The notes under the pieces: generated by a model
The model's database searches: none
The model's input: only the letters and a program-made list of their open reading frames with translations
What the model was told of the DNA's origin: nothing
Origin: Tretioscincus oriximinensis
Lineage: Eukaryota > Chordata > Lepidosauria > Squamata > Gymnophthalmidae
Direction of reading: 5' to 3'
Length of the DNA stretch: 64,000 bases
Assembly: GCA_022410635.1 (NCBI GenBank)
Contig: JAJVDF010001201.1
Coordinates: 56,673 to 120,672 of the forward strand
Part shown: positions 11,885-24,095 of the stretch, piece after piece
How the letters are laid out: the number at the start of each line of letters is the position of its first letter
Position numbering within the stretch: the first letter of the stretch is position 1
Translations under genes and position numbers: made by a program

Positions 11885-12110
11885 TTCACGGATGGTTCCA
11901 GCTTGGACTGCGAATTGCTGCTGGAGGTCGATTAGGCCTCCAGCAAACAAAAGAGGGTAGAGCGAGGTTTGGCCTGGCCCTGATCCCCAGTACACCATTG
12001 CATCATCCTTGCTGCCTACAGCTCGAGTTCCCACCAGAGGCCTTCCCCACCCTTTTGCTCTCCCTTGTGGACCAGGCCCAAACCTCCAGGTGTCCCAGGT
12101 AATCGACCTG
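11885..12110. other. GC-rich block of unknown origin
   Basis: A sharply bounded GC-rich segment in AT-rich DNA. On the minus strand one frame is open through it, with a hydrophobic run (YPLLFAGGLIDLQQQFAVQ) at its end. Neither splice sites nor a start context supports an exon. It may be a fragment of a mobile element I do not recognise. Confidence 0.4.
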
Positions 12111-12556
12111 GATATCAATTAAAAACATCATTTTAAAGTAACTGGACATGCTGCAAGCTATCCCAGAATGCAAATGCTCATCATCTCTCTTTGCTTTCAA
12201 GAAAAACCACAATATTAAGATAATGCATGCTAATTAGGCTTTCCAACTTCTGATTGAACAGTTTCATCATGGACGATGCACCTCATGAAGAAATGGTAGA
12301 AATATTAAAGATTTTGATAAAGTGTTATTACCCGAAGGAATCCTTTACATGTAGGCACGATTATGAAGTCAATGAAAACAAACAGCACTGGGAATTGTAA
12401 AATACTGATTCTCAGCTGGCACTTTGAAGTGTGGACAAATTTGATGGCAATAAAGAAAGGTTTATTAAAAGAAGGAATGTGAACAGTATCAGCAAAATGA
12501 CATGTTTTTATAGTCAGATATTTGGTTTACTTATTGTGCTACTGATTATTAATATA

Positions 12557-12630
12557 CTGCTCAAAACAATTAAGGAAACCCTTTAACATACACTGTTATG
12601 TTAAAGTGTTCCCTTAATTGTTTTGAGCAG
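12557..12630. mobile_element. 74 bp near-perfect hairpin MITE (Tc1/mariner-type ends)
   Basis: Two 34-base arms flank a 6-base loop (CACTGT), with 32 of 34 positions pairing. The outer end CTGCTCAAAACAATTAAGG matches the CTGCTCAAAA…AAGGGAACACTT terminal repeat I know from vertebrate Tc1-like transposons. TA precedes the left end; GATA follows the right end. Essentially the whole element is its terminal repeats. If transcribed it would form a miRNA-precursor-like hairpin. Confidence 0.82.
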
Positions 12631-14059
12631 GATACATCAATATGCTAGGTTGCTAAAGGAACTCACTCCATGTCAGAATCCAGGACGTTTTCTATAGATT
12701 TTATAACCAAAGTCACAAGATTACTAACAGGAAAATAGGGAACATCACTATTCAGAAGAAAGCAGATGTGAGTTTGATACAGTTCATGCAAACAGATGCC
12801 GTAAACAAATGAGGTTATACCGACATTTGCTTTCTCAGATTTCAGTCTATCCATAACCATGCCCATTTTTGTCTTGTACTGTTAACCTTATTTATGCTGT
12901 GATGTGCATTTAATGCTATATACTATGTGTCATCTGCAATGCAGTTGTGGAACACTTTCAGAAAAGTTATTATTACTGTTACTTGATATTACAAGAGTTT
13001 TTCTACCTCTACCATTATTACTGGTGCTACCACAACTACTACATGCCATTGTTTTTGCCAACTGTTCACTTTGGTTGGGTAACACATACACGTAACAAAA
13101 TAACTATACTATAACAAAGTAACTTATAGATACTAAATCTTGACTGAGATAAAATAAATGATAACCTTGAAATGTGAAGCAGTTAGATGTTTCAACAAGT
13201 AAAAGACTATGCAGCACCATCATGATTCCCCACAGGTAATGTGAAAATATTTTATAGGTGTATAATAATTGATCAAAGAGAGAAATAGTGCTCATGGGTT
13301 CTAAGGAGGGTGAAGAAGGGTCGTTAAATCTGTCATTAAAAGGCAAGTGGTAACACATGGGTACCCTGAAGGTAATTTAGTTCAGTTGAAGTGATTTCCA
13401 CAACTTTAAATTACCAGAGACAACCCCACCAGTATGCTGTCATTGCCATCTTACTTGCAAGTTGAACACTGAGTGAATTCATTCCTATATCTTTTTTTTT
13501 AGTCAAGAATGTCTTCATTTTGCTTGGTTTTGCTAATTTAACAATCAGTAATAGTGTTCTTTTTTAACATACCATGATTGAATTAATAAAAGAATAGTTT
13601 ACTAAATGGTAATGTTACTAAATAATGAGCCATGTGCTTTGGTGTCATAATTTATTCCTCCTTATGGTTTGACTCTTATAAACTCCATGGAAAGTAAGGA
13701 ACAATAGACTTCAGTGTAAAACAGACTTTTTATTTCCATCATTAACAGGCAAGCTTTAAGAACTGTAAATAACAACAGGAGTGCATGCTCTAGAAGAATC
13801 TANTCCAGTTCTCTTCTGCTGATTTCTTGAGGAAAATCTCTTCTTTGTCTATTCTGTTTATTTTGGGATGACATTTTGTCTTCCACATTTAGAATTTTAT
13901 TCTAGAATAGGTACTGAACTTCTAAACATGTTTGTTGCAGTTGCGGGATTGTTGCAAATACAGGCAAATACAGGCATAGCAAAGCATGACAGCACCATGG
14001 GCAAGTCCTAAATTTGACACCTCGCCTCCCTCCTCGCCTCCATTTACCCAGCATGGATG
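12631..14059. other. Unannotated intergenic stretch
   Basis: AT-rich DNA with only short fortuitous open stretches. I see no gene or repeat. Confidence 0.45.
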
Positions 14060-14185
14060 GATAGAAACTTTATTTTCAGCTTTGATTCTTGCCAGGAGTT
14101 AGAGAAAATCNCTCCCTTTCCTGCCAGGGGATTGGACACAATGACCCTGGAGGTCCCTTCCAACACTGATTCTATGAAATCCCAG
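14060..14185 (+). mobile_element. CR1 LINE 3' end, a second subfamily
   Basis: The words CTGCCAGGGGATTGGACACA, ATGACCCTGGAGGTCCCTTC and the terminal GATTCTATGAAAT match the CR1 3' end type known from birds and other reptiles (…ATTCTATG). This differs from the TTATGTTCTTATG-ended CR1 copies elsewhere in the window. N at 14111. Confidence 0.75.
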
Positions 14186-17100
14186 AGATTTTCTTTCTCC
14201 TTGCAACACTCAGAGATCGGGGGGCAGAAGGACCCCATTTGCACCCTTCCCCCATTTTTCATCTAGGTCAAAAACCTCCTTCACCCCCTTCTCTTAAGTA
14301 CACCATGGGCAGGCAGGCAGGCCTTCCTTCAGGTTTGCCACCATGGTGATTTTACAAGGCTTGGAGTACTGGCTGGGTTAACTAGAATTGACTTAGCTTC
14401 CGAAGTTTTCAGCAAGGACATTTTTTTTCAGGGAGGGGGGGGGATTGCCCAGAAATGGTGTGCTTCTGGCACCACTTCTAAGGGCAAAATATCAATGGAC
14501 CTGTGCTCATATAGGGTTCAATCCAATATGCCACACAGTATGCTTTGTGGACTGTTTGCAAGCAGCCCAAGCTCAGAAAAGCCATTTTTATGCCATAGAC
14601 TTGGCCAGTATAGATGAAATAATATACTGGGTGGGTGGGGGTTCCCCAGTAGACTGTTTCATGTGTTTTTCAGCTCTTGCAGCTTTGGCTTACTAGCTCT
14701 TCCTTCCTTTTCCTCTTGCGTGCTAAATAAAATAGTTTGGAGATCTGTACCAACAATTAGACCAGAGTGCAACTTGTAGAGGCAGTTATTTTCCCCAAAG
14801 CATAATCAAATCCGGGAAATACTAGTTTGCAGATTACAAAGACTCAGAGTCAGACACAGAATTATCTGTATCTCATTCAGAACAAATGAATCAGGAAGAA
14901 AGAAGAGTAATTTNATATTTTGCTGAGAGATTAAATATAAATCTTGCATCCAAACTGGCTACCATGAATGATCCTTTTGTGCAATGTTTAGAAAGAAAAT
15001 TCCAATAGTACTGCATAGATCTCAGTAATAATTATGTGAATGGTAATTATATTTAATCTTCTAACCAGTGGTCAGTGAACACAAGAACAACAGGAAGTGC
15101 CTGGTTTGTCATCTCTCTGTGAAATCAACAGCACTGTAGAAAATCCTTCTTTGATCTGATCTAAAAAAGGATAGACTGAAGAGAGCTTTAATCTTATGCT
15201 GTGGTCTTCAAACATAGGTAACAAGAAAACACAGGCACCAGGCGCTTCCAATACAGTATATTTTTAATTAGCAGTAGAGAATTGGGACATAAAATTGGTG
15301 GTGAAGATGCAGGTGACTTTGATTTCTCCAATTTACAAAAGCCCAGCTCAAATAAAGCAAAAATGGGGCTCCAACTAGTGTTTTGTCCTTTAATTCCTGT
15401 TTAAATGTTAGGATTGGCACTCAAGATGAATGAATACTTCTAAACATGAAATTAATAGATTCTCTTACACTGCTGGATCACCTCTCCCTTCAGTTGCTTC
15501 TCTTGCATGGCTGACATTTTGTATTGTACTATACACTATTTTATTTTGCATTTTGTTATTAGTGTAAATGTCTATATGCTATGCTTTATATGTTTGTTGT
15601 TCTTCCCTTTGGTGGAAGGGGCATTATAAATAAATGGTATGATAGTGTATGGATCCAAGGCACTTGTTTTTAAGGGATTCATGTTTTTATAGCAGAATGA
15701 ATTGTTTCAATTGTAAATAAGGCCATGTTTCCATTGTGCCACAACGTCAACTTAAGTGAGACTAATTTCCATAATTATTAATGGAGACCAGCAGTTCTTA
15801 GGGCCTAATTAAGGTACCTTTATTACATGGTGGAGCCAAAGCCTATATAGAGCCTTTGAATATGCATTTCCAACCACATTTCAATTTCCAGTAGGAACTG
15901 ATCAGAAAGGGCTAATTGAGAACACCAAAGCAACATGACAATAGCAAAGTTGTTGAAAAATAATCCAATTCAGAAAACAATTCTACAGAGAGATAAATTT
16001 TTCTCATGTTTTGCAGGATCTTCTCCAAAGCTAGTGTCTACAGGATTACAGCCAAGTACAAGCAGTGCCAAATCAGGTTAGTTAGCCCTGCTGAAACAAG
16101 GCAATTGACTTTACTGTAACCCTTTCATTATAGAAGAATGTTCCAAGATGTAACATGGGTACTGAGAAAAAGGGATTTCCCTCATTGCTGAAGATGTGAA
16201 ATAGGAAAGATATGTCCTCTTATAACTTTGAGAACAATTGAGGCCATTCAGATGTTATTAAATATACACAAAGCACAGTCTTTCATTTGGTTAAGCTTGG
16301 GTAAACCTGACAGCAACAGTTAATGTTCAGTAATTATAGTTTTTATTCAATCGTGCTGTCCTGCTTTAAACTTTCACAAACTTAGCAANACTGAAGTGAC
16401 TTCAGCCAAAACCATAGGAAAACTCACTTTGGTGTGTGTGTTTTATTTTGGAGTCTTAATCAGTAAACAAATTTCTTTCCCATGACCTCTTTAAGGTGCA
16501 CTGTCTGCACCCAATGTTTTCCATACATCAGAGTTTATCCTCTTTTAGTATGCTTGCCATTTGCACTGGAATTGATTGAATTTTACTTATCACTTAAAAG
16601 TTCTACTTTATCTGCTACCATAGCAAAAAGAAGCAGGTGTGAGTGGGTTCTCATAGGAAAACGTGGGCAGCATGGGTTTTTGTAGACAAGNCTACTTTTT
16701 CAGATGCTAGGTTTGCAAAGAGAACGCTGGTATACAGATTGCAACCTCATGCTGTACATTTGGTAACAATATGGTACATAGTAACAATTTGGTAGAGCAT
16801 ATGCGATCCACTATTTTGTGCAATTATCTACATTGCAAAGAGCTTCTCACCTTACTTCCTAGGCTGTGAACATTTGATGCAGGGAGATATCTCTGATTGT
16901 GATATCCCAGTCCTGGAGGTAACTAGAAGTGCAAATTCCTGTTTCTTCATTTCTTCTGCTGTTACATGGGAACAAATGAGAAGATGGGAAGAGGATCTGA
17001 CTCCTTTCTCTTGAGGAAAGCAAGGGCATAAGACCTTCAACCATTCTACTGCAAAGATCTGCCTTTAATCTTGATGTGTATTTGTAGTGTGCTGTGCCTG

Positions 17101-17267
17101 GTTTGAAGCTAAGTCCTAACATGCATGTTATACAATTATTTTTCTGACTAAACTCAAACCTCTAACCTTAGTAAAGACTATTAAACAATAAAGATAATTG
17201 GTCCAACTTTTATTAAATTACTTCAAGATTACTTTTTAGAGGCCTTCAAGATTTCAGTTTGTTGGGC
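14186..17267. other. Unannotated intergenic stretch with minor repeat traces
   Basis: No gene seen. A tail-like stretch near 15540-15640 (TTTGTTGTTCTTCCC, then GGGGCATTATAAATAAATGG) may be an L2-like LINE 3' end. At 16640-16711 the words GGCAGCATGGGTTTTTGTAG and CTACTTTTTCAGATGCT match one arm of the fold-back family at 57442-57775. Confidence 0.4.
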
Positions 17268-17492
17268 ATACACAAAAAGCATTCAGTAGATTTATACGGA
17301 ATTAATGACTGGACTTGAATGATACTGCCTCCGTGATGGAGCAACAGGCAGTATTCCTGAAGTACTATTTGCAGGGAGTTGATAACAGCTGAGGGTTTTG
17401 CCTTCAAGGTTACAGACTGCTCAGGAACAATTGGTGGGGCATTGTGTGAGACAGGCCTGTATCAGCAGGGCTCCTCCTCTTATGTACATAGG
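17268..17492 (+). mobile_element. CR1 LINE 3' end fragment
   Basis: Matches the CR1 3' UTR: ATACTGCCTCCGTGATGGAG, CAACAGGCAGTATTCC, ATTGGTGGGGCATTGTGTGA and the end GCAGGGCTCCTCCTCTTATG. It lacks part of the GCTGGACTAGATGGG block, so it has an internal deletion. Confidence 0.8.
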
Positions 17493-18829
17493 CAACTATG
17501 AATTTAGGTTCACAGAGCTAATTTTCATGCTTCAATACTCTGTATTGCAGTAGAGAGTGGAACTGGGGGGCTTAACTAGGGTTACTGTACCAGGATCCTC
17601 CCACCCCATCTAAGTCCTGCTTTCCCTCACCCAAACACAGCTGTGAGGGGCTTTTAATGATCTTTCTTCAAAGCCCCCTGCCTTGCCCATATTGCTAATG
17701 CCTTTTCTTCCTTCTCTCCCCTGACCCAGGCAAGAGGACCCCCACTTACCAGCAGGGTTGTGCAACTGGCCAAAGGTAACTGAACTGAGACCTGGACTGG
17801 TAACCAAGGTTGGTAGAAAACTGGCAGTTGGGCTGATCAAGTCAGCAAGTGAGCAGCAGGACAAGAAACTGGCTGTTGGCAGTGCAGCATCACTCATGCT
17901 GAGACAGCAAGGGCCCATTAATGATGCCCCTGGTGTTCCAAAAATGACCCACTAATTGTCAAGGACAAAAAAAACAACTTTTCCATCAGACCAGATATTG
18001 TAGCAGGACTTTTGGGCCATCCACAATGCACATATTACATGGAATGACTTCTCCAGATGTCATAGCAGAGCTTTTTTCCTGTGTGTCTGGGGTGTCGTCC
18101 AGAATGACAAAAAAGGGTTTGTGTCATGCGAGTGGGGTAACTGGACCTTTTAAGTATGCCTGTCCTGGCTGATTTCAGAAGGCTCCAGATATTGAATCTT
18201 TTGGGTTCTGGCTTTGTAGTGCCTACTTGTCTCCAAACTGCTCTTGAGCTTCTCTTTCCTTTGCCTGCCATAGTTTAGAACCAAAATGGGGAGAGATTAT
18301 TTCTGCTCTGCTTGTGCTATGTCTCTTCAGACTGAAAACATGGAAGAAAAGAAAACTTACTTTATAAGGACTTTTGAGTTTTCAAAATAACACACAGCAG
18401 ATTTTCTGTGGGATCCAGTGAATTTAAAGCTATTTTCAATGTTTTTATTGTAAAGACAGCTCAACCTCTCTCAAGTCAAAGATAACATCTTTAAGGGGCA
18501 TTATGTACCGAACTGACATAAGTAAAATATTTTAATTACAGCTAATAAGAATTAGATTTTTGTTTCTGAGCATCATAATGTCAAATTTGGCATGTGGTGT
18601 GGAGGAATTTGCACAATAGATTTTCTATAATTCACTCATTCTTATGCTCATGTCAGTGTGACCTTGTGAGGAACACACTGTGCTTATGAAGTCTAAAAAA
18701 ACACACACATTCTAAGCAAATGTTCTTGCCCACAAACAAGACTTCCATAACTTGCAAATTGTTCAAGTTCCATAAAAGAGCTTAAAAGGCAGAACTTGCG
18801 ATCTCTTTGTTTAGAATTAAATTAGTCTG
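17493..18829. other. Unannotated intergenic stretch
   Basis: A moderately GC-rich patch at 17570-17950 has short open stretches on both strands but no splice context. The rest is AT-rich with no feature I can name. Confidence 0.4.
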
Positions 18830-19390
18830 TAGTAAGAGATGGCTGTGAGAATTGGACTGTAAGGAAAGCTGAACTCTACTGATGCTTTTGAACTCAGATG
18901 TTGGAGAATATTCTTGAGAGTTCTTGGGACTGAAAAAAGAACAAATCAGCTAATACTAAAGGAAACCAACCTTGATTGTTCATTGGAAGGAGAACTACTA
19001 AAGTCAAAGTTCAAGTATTTTGGTCATATAATGAAATGACAGTAGGGCTAGATGGAAATGTCTCTGATGATCAAAGATTGATAGCAAACGAAGGCAGCAG
19101 CCAAAGATGAGATGCATGAGTGTGGCATGAAGACAATCAAAATGAGTTTGGCCAAACTTTGGAAGGCAGTGGAGGACAGAAGGACCTGTGATCCTATGGT
19201 CTAGTAGTCCAGACATGACTGAATGATTGAAGGCAAAAGAAGAATGAGATGACCAAAGATGAGGTGAATAGAGTTTGGCCAGACTTCAGGAGTCCATGGA
19301 AGGTGGGGGTGGCATGCTTTGGTCTATGGTGTCAAGATGAGTCACACACAACTGAATGACTGATCACCAACAAGGGAGCCAATACAAAGA
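18830..19390 (+). mobile_element. BovB (RTE clade) LINE ORF2 C-terminal and 3' remnant
   Basis: Read on the plus strand, the translation shows TDAFELRCWRIFLRVLGTEK, then KRTNQLILKE, SLEGELLKSKFKYFGHIMK, and later MSLAKLWKAVEDR. These are the C-terminal blocks of RTE/BovB ORF2 (DAFELWCWRR, NQSILKE, SLEGLMLKLK, YFGHIMR, MSLxxLWxxVEDR). Stops and frameshifts break it. After a first terminal block near 19230, a second degraded copy (EGKRR-like, then ALVYGVKMSHTQLND) ends near 19372, suggesting a partial internal duplication. BovB is abundant in squamates and is known for horizontal spread. Confidence 0.8.
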
Positions 19391-21644
19391 ATACCATTTA
19401 TTTGCCCAGATACAGCTGTTCTAGTTTTGCAACTGATTGCTTTTCATAGTGAAAGCTGCTTGATGATGGGTCACATAAGTGCAAAACATTTACAAACTAT
19501 TCCAATCGGTAACGTCTCTCACATATTTAAACATACTAATGTGTCCATATTGGGCATTGAAGAAAGAAGATGAATCTTTACCTGATTTACCCTGATTACT
19601 CCTGGGTCTCTGAAGATTGTGGAGGCAAGATTAAATGTTTCAACACTATCCTGTGTGATTGTGGAGTGAAACCATTTTCTTTGGTTCTTTGGACCTCTTG
19701 AAGATTATGGTAATCTCAAAGACCATTTTTTACCTCACAGTGAATAAAACTATAAAAAACTTTTTAAATGTGGAGTTATATAAGAATTAGCCAGTTTTGT
19801 TTTAATATTTTCTATGTATCCAAATGGAATTGGTCATTTATTATATGATATTTCCACATGGTAATTAGCCTTTCTACCACATGTTCTCAGTCAATCAGCA
19901 CCTTGCATCACAATTCCTTTCACATTAAACTAGATTTGCTATTTTGATGCCCATTAACCCAACCTAGAGAGCTCTCTGTCCTGCATTAGAATAGGGAAAC
20001 CAGACCCCCGCATCACTGTTGAATCCATTCTAAACACAAATTCAATTCTTTCATTTTAAAAGTGATGTCCTCTTTGCTGAGATCCAAATGACAGTTCCTA
20101 TAGACTAATATTTTGCTGTTATACAGAATTCTGGGGCTCCACTCCATAAATCAGATTCTTAGGGTGTGATCAGGCAAGAGTTTCTTTCTGTTATTTTTTT
20201 AAGAAGTAGCCCTTTTTAGGAAAACAAAAATTGCATCCAAACAGTTGAATGAACAAACCTACCATGGACTTCCAATGGCTTCTGCCACTTCCCCATGAAA
20301 TTTCCATCTTTCTATAGTGTCTGTCTGTCTGTCCCTCTCTCTAGCACACACACTTGCTGCACTGACAAATATTTTGGAAAAAGTAAACAATGTCTGAATG
20401 CAGCCAAAGAAAAAAGTATTTGGCATGAGATTGGAAGAACCCTAAAGATGGCAAACCGTGGTAGGGCTGTGACTGTGAGAAGCTACAGGAGTACACTGTA
20501 ACTTAGTTCCAAGAAGGCAGCATCAAAGTTATTATAGTCACAGAAAACAGAACATTCTGAGAAGTAAGGATGTTCATTGTTTCTAATTATAAGATTACAC
20601 TGTGTGGACAAATTGTCCAGAATCTCTATTAAAATCTCAATTTCAACAGGCTAATTACTTTGGCATCTATTTATGATCAACTGGAGCAATGACTTGTTTT
20701 TTTCTCTCCTTCTGACCTTCTAATGAGCCATCAATTTGACCCTTGTGACATATGACCTATTTAGAAATAATTGATACTGACAAACACAAATATTTACAGT
20801 AATCCCAAATCATAGCTCTCTAATAAACCCAAGTTAAAAGGATGTAAAATAGCAACAACAATCTTAATGTTCTCCTAACAGCTTCTTGATCTGGCAAATG
20901 CAGGAGTGATAAAAATTAATGGAAAAGCTTTAGAAGAAAAGAAAGTCTTGTAGATGGAAAATAAATAAATAAAAGAAAAAAGTGTGTTTTATGTGTTGTG
21001 ATCCTCAGCAGAAGAAGGGGCAATTTACCGCACGATTTAATTTTGCTATCTAGCACTTGGATAGATTAGGCCAAGTAATTACTCAGCTTGGACATATAAT
21101 ATCATGCTGTTTGAGGCACAATGTTTCTCAGATGTCTTTAGGCACAATATTTTTCAAATGTTTCCTGAATAGAAAGTTCTTGTGGAGAAGAGTACAGATG
21201 TAGAACNCTAGCTCCTGCTTCAGCAAAGATCCAGGTGAATACCTTGAAGAGAGTTTGGAAGCTGGAACCTGTGCAAAATTCAGCAGCTCATTGATGATCA
21301 TTTTTACCAGATGTTCAAAAAACTGATCTTGAAAGATCTTAATCTAAACTGAGTGCCTGTTTGTTACAGAAGTNTATATGTTAAAACCCTACTTGAGCTG
21401 GGTCTTAATTAACTGAATATGTGTCTTCTCCCTTATAGTCCTGCTTGAATATTGAGATCTCAAGGAGAGAGCCTTCTTGTAGTTTTGCCTCTTTCAGAGG
21501 TGCAAGGGAAAGTGACATACAAGAGGATCTTACTGAGGTGGCCCTAAGACTTTCAAACATCTTTCCTCTGAAGGTTCATCAGGTGCCTGTTTTATATGGT
21601 TTTCAGCACTTGGTTAAAATATATTCATTCAGGCCTTAGATGGT
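19391..21644. other. Unannotated intergenic stretch
   Basis: AT-rich, with no gene and no assignable repeat. N bases lie at 21207 and 21374. Confidence 0.45.
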
Positions 21645-22015
21645 TAGGTTTGGCTGCATCCACACACAGGATTTGTGTCTGAATTGGAGCGCAGTCCTGG
21701 CAACTCCTACAGACATAATGGTGGTTTGTCAATGATGCTTTTTCTGTACTCCTGTCCTGCAAAACTGAGGCTGTGCGAGCAGAGGGAGAAATACTGATGG
21801 ATATCCCCAATTGTCACCCAGCCCCACAGAGCAGGGCAGGAGATACCTGACCAGAGGGAAGCTTTGTCTCAGACATTAAAGGTACGGGGATTCCTTTCTC
21901 TTGCCCAACTACAGTCCCCCATCCACATATGTGTAGATGGACGGGCCACCTCTTAAAACCCGAAATAGGGGGTAATAGGGGGATACAGCTTTTGTCGGCA
22001 TGTTGTTCTTCCAGG
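21645..22015. mobile_element. Unnamed short DNA element, copy 2
   Basis: Shares with 10690-11105 the ordered words AGCAGGGCAGGAGATACCTG, GTCTCAGACATTAAAGG, TGTAGATGGACGGGCC and ACCCGAAATAGGG. The left end reads GGCTGCATCCACACACAGGA, close to the left end of the element at 56051-56234, so these families may share termini. Non-coding. Confidence 0.58.
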
Positions 22016-22865
22016 GAGGGAGAGAAAAGATTATTATATTTTATATATGTTTTAGGTTCTGTGAATTTTGTTTTAATGTGATCCGTCCAGGGATCTTCAG
22101 ATTGAAGGGTAGGATATTTTTTTCAAAAATAAAATAAGAAACATCCAGAAATATTTATGTCTAGTTTTCAAAGTGGCATGAAAGTGAAATTTACACATTT
22201 TGTAAGTACAGATTTAAACTCAGAGTTTCTAAATATTTTAGCCCATTGGCTCATCTCCTCCCTTTCCTTGTCTCATCCCAAATTCTTTTCCTGTACCCTT
22301 GTTAAGTTTTATTCAAAGTTTTACTAATGTTAAAGCAACAATAAAGTAAAACAAATTGGTTGCAATGCTTTCTCCCTGTGCAGCTGCTATGTTTCATTTT
22401 TGTCAAAGGCCTCCCTACTTACAAGCCAGTTTTGATAGACTTTACTTTTAACATTTTTTCATAAGAAAGTACTGAGCAAGGAATACAAAGTAACTTTGAC
22501 ATAATTTAGTAGTCTAGACTTCTGCAGAATAGGATGTCAGTAGAACTAGGGCCTTAAGCGCCAGATGTTTAGTGTCACCTAGGTTAAATGGTCATATAAA
22601 CATATTTTTTCATTCATTGTTATTACCAGAAAATAAAGTTTTATAGATGTAGGCTTAGAGAAAAGTTTTGATTCAGCAACTGCTAGCTTACGTTTTCCCC
22701 ATGACGATCTTTATTCTATCCTTTTTACAAGCAAATATTTCAGTTGCATATTCCATACTGATGCTGTGGAAATGGATTTTTAACTTTTCAGTCTCATCCA
22801 AGTAGCATTCACTTCAGGTTCTTTTGGATTCAACTGCAGCTTTGCTATAAAATCTGGAACTCTGA
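22016..22865. other. Unannotated intergenic stretch
   Basis: AT-rich, with no gene and no assignable repeat. Confidence 0.45.
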
Positions 22866-23290
22866 TGATCTGTCATTGTTTCTTCAGGATTTTCTGGTAG
22901 AGAGCAGAATCTAAGGTTCCATTAATTAGGGCAAGCAATCAAACCCTAAAGCAGTAGAACACCATCATACTACTACTGATTGTGAGTTTTTACTGCCAAA
23001 TTATGTTGGCTTCTGTAGATACAACAAGACACATGCTTTGCAAACAGTTCCATCATTATCATTCCATTGAATGTCATTCCCAGAGTTTTGGGAGTCATCA
23101 AGGTGTTTTTGGACAAATGTGAAATTAGTCTTTATGTTCTTTTTGGTTATCCTAAGACTTTCCAGTGAAGCCCTCTGGGTGTCAGGAATAACGACTCTGC
23201 ACTTTGTTCGGAAATCATCTTAAGTGGTTCTTCGTGTTGTACAGGCATCATCAAATGCTAACATCAAATGCTAATACTTTAATTGCAGAA
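22866..23290 (-). mobile_element. Tc1/mariner-like transposon remnant, transposase region
   Basis: On the plus strand it reads TTTCTTCAGGATTTTCTGG, GAGAGCAGAATCTAAGGTTC, then CATTAATTAGGGCAAG, and later GGGAGTCATCAAGGTGTTTT. This is the complement of a Tc1-like transposase gene I know from many vertebrate genomes. It is heavily mutated, with no open frame of useful length. It is probably the same family as 7921-8520, keeping a different part of the element. Confidence 0.65.
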
Positions 23291-23955
23291 AAATATGCAG
23301 AAACAGAACATTTGCCCTGGTGAATGGTTTGCAGACAGAATCTAATTATCTTCAACCAAGTAGGGTCAACATATTTCCTGTGGAGGGCAGTGACGAAATC
23401 ATGTGCAGTCATGTAGTTGCTAGCCCACTGCCCAAAGTAATGGAATCCAGTAAATTCCTTATTTCTTCTGGCATTTATTTTCATCACAACATAATTTGAT
23501 ACTTTTTGATATGTTTTAGCTCACGCTACATTGCTGCAAATTTTCTATTTAAGGGATTATTCAATTATAATGGAATAAATTATTTAATCTCATTGAACCC
23601 AATTATCAACTAAATTTGATTCATTAGTTGACTAAATATCTAAGGGAGCAATTGCTTTTTCTTTAAAAAGCAACAACCAGAATCTGGAAGTCATTGAGTA
23701 GACAGCTTCAGGAACCACAAGAAAGTGCCAGATATCTATTCAGCTGGCAAAAACACTGCCAGAATTATGTAAAGTTGTAAATAACTAAGTTTTTAACTCA
23801 CAGAAATACATTTTGGCCAGATGTGATATAGAAACCACTTCCTGCCTTCAAGCATAAAATCTTCTGAGGCCCCAGTGAAAAAAACCTGGCAGGAATACAG
23901 AACTGTGAGATCATTTATGACATAAACAATTGCGACAATAATAATTTACTTAAAG
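23291..23955. other. Unannotated intergenic stretch
   Basis: AT-rich. The first ~200 bases may continue the Tc1-like relic. Nothing else is recognised. Confidence 0.4.
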
Positions 23956-23964
23956 TTATTAATT

Positions 23965-24095
23965 TCAGAGAAATAGCTGTGTTAGTCTAGTAGAAAGTCC
24001 ACCAAAGGGGCTAGTAGCACTTAGAGACCAATAATAGAAAAGTAGGTGGCAGCTTTTGTAGACAAGTCTACTTCTTCAGATGCTGAGGGAATCGT
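23965..24095 (-). mobile_element. Arm of the fold-back repeat family
   Basis: TTCAGAGAAATAGCTGTGTT, AGTCCACCAAAGGGGCTAGT, TAGTAGCACTTAGAGACCA and GTCTACTTCTTCAGATGCT match, in reverse orientation, the right-hand type of arm at 44700-44845 and 57675-57820. The partner arm is not visible here, although the element may continue towards 24270. Confidence 0.65.
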
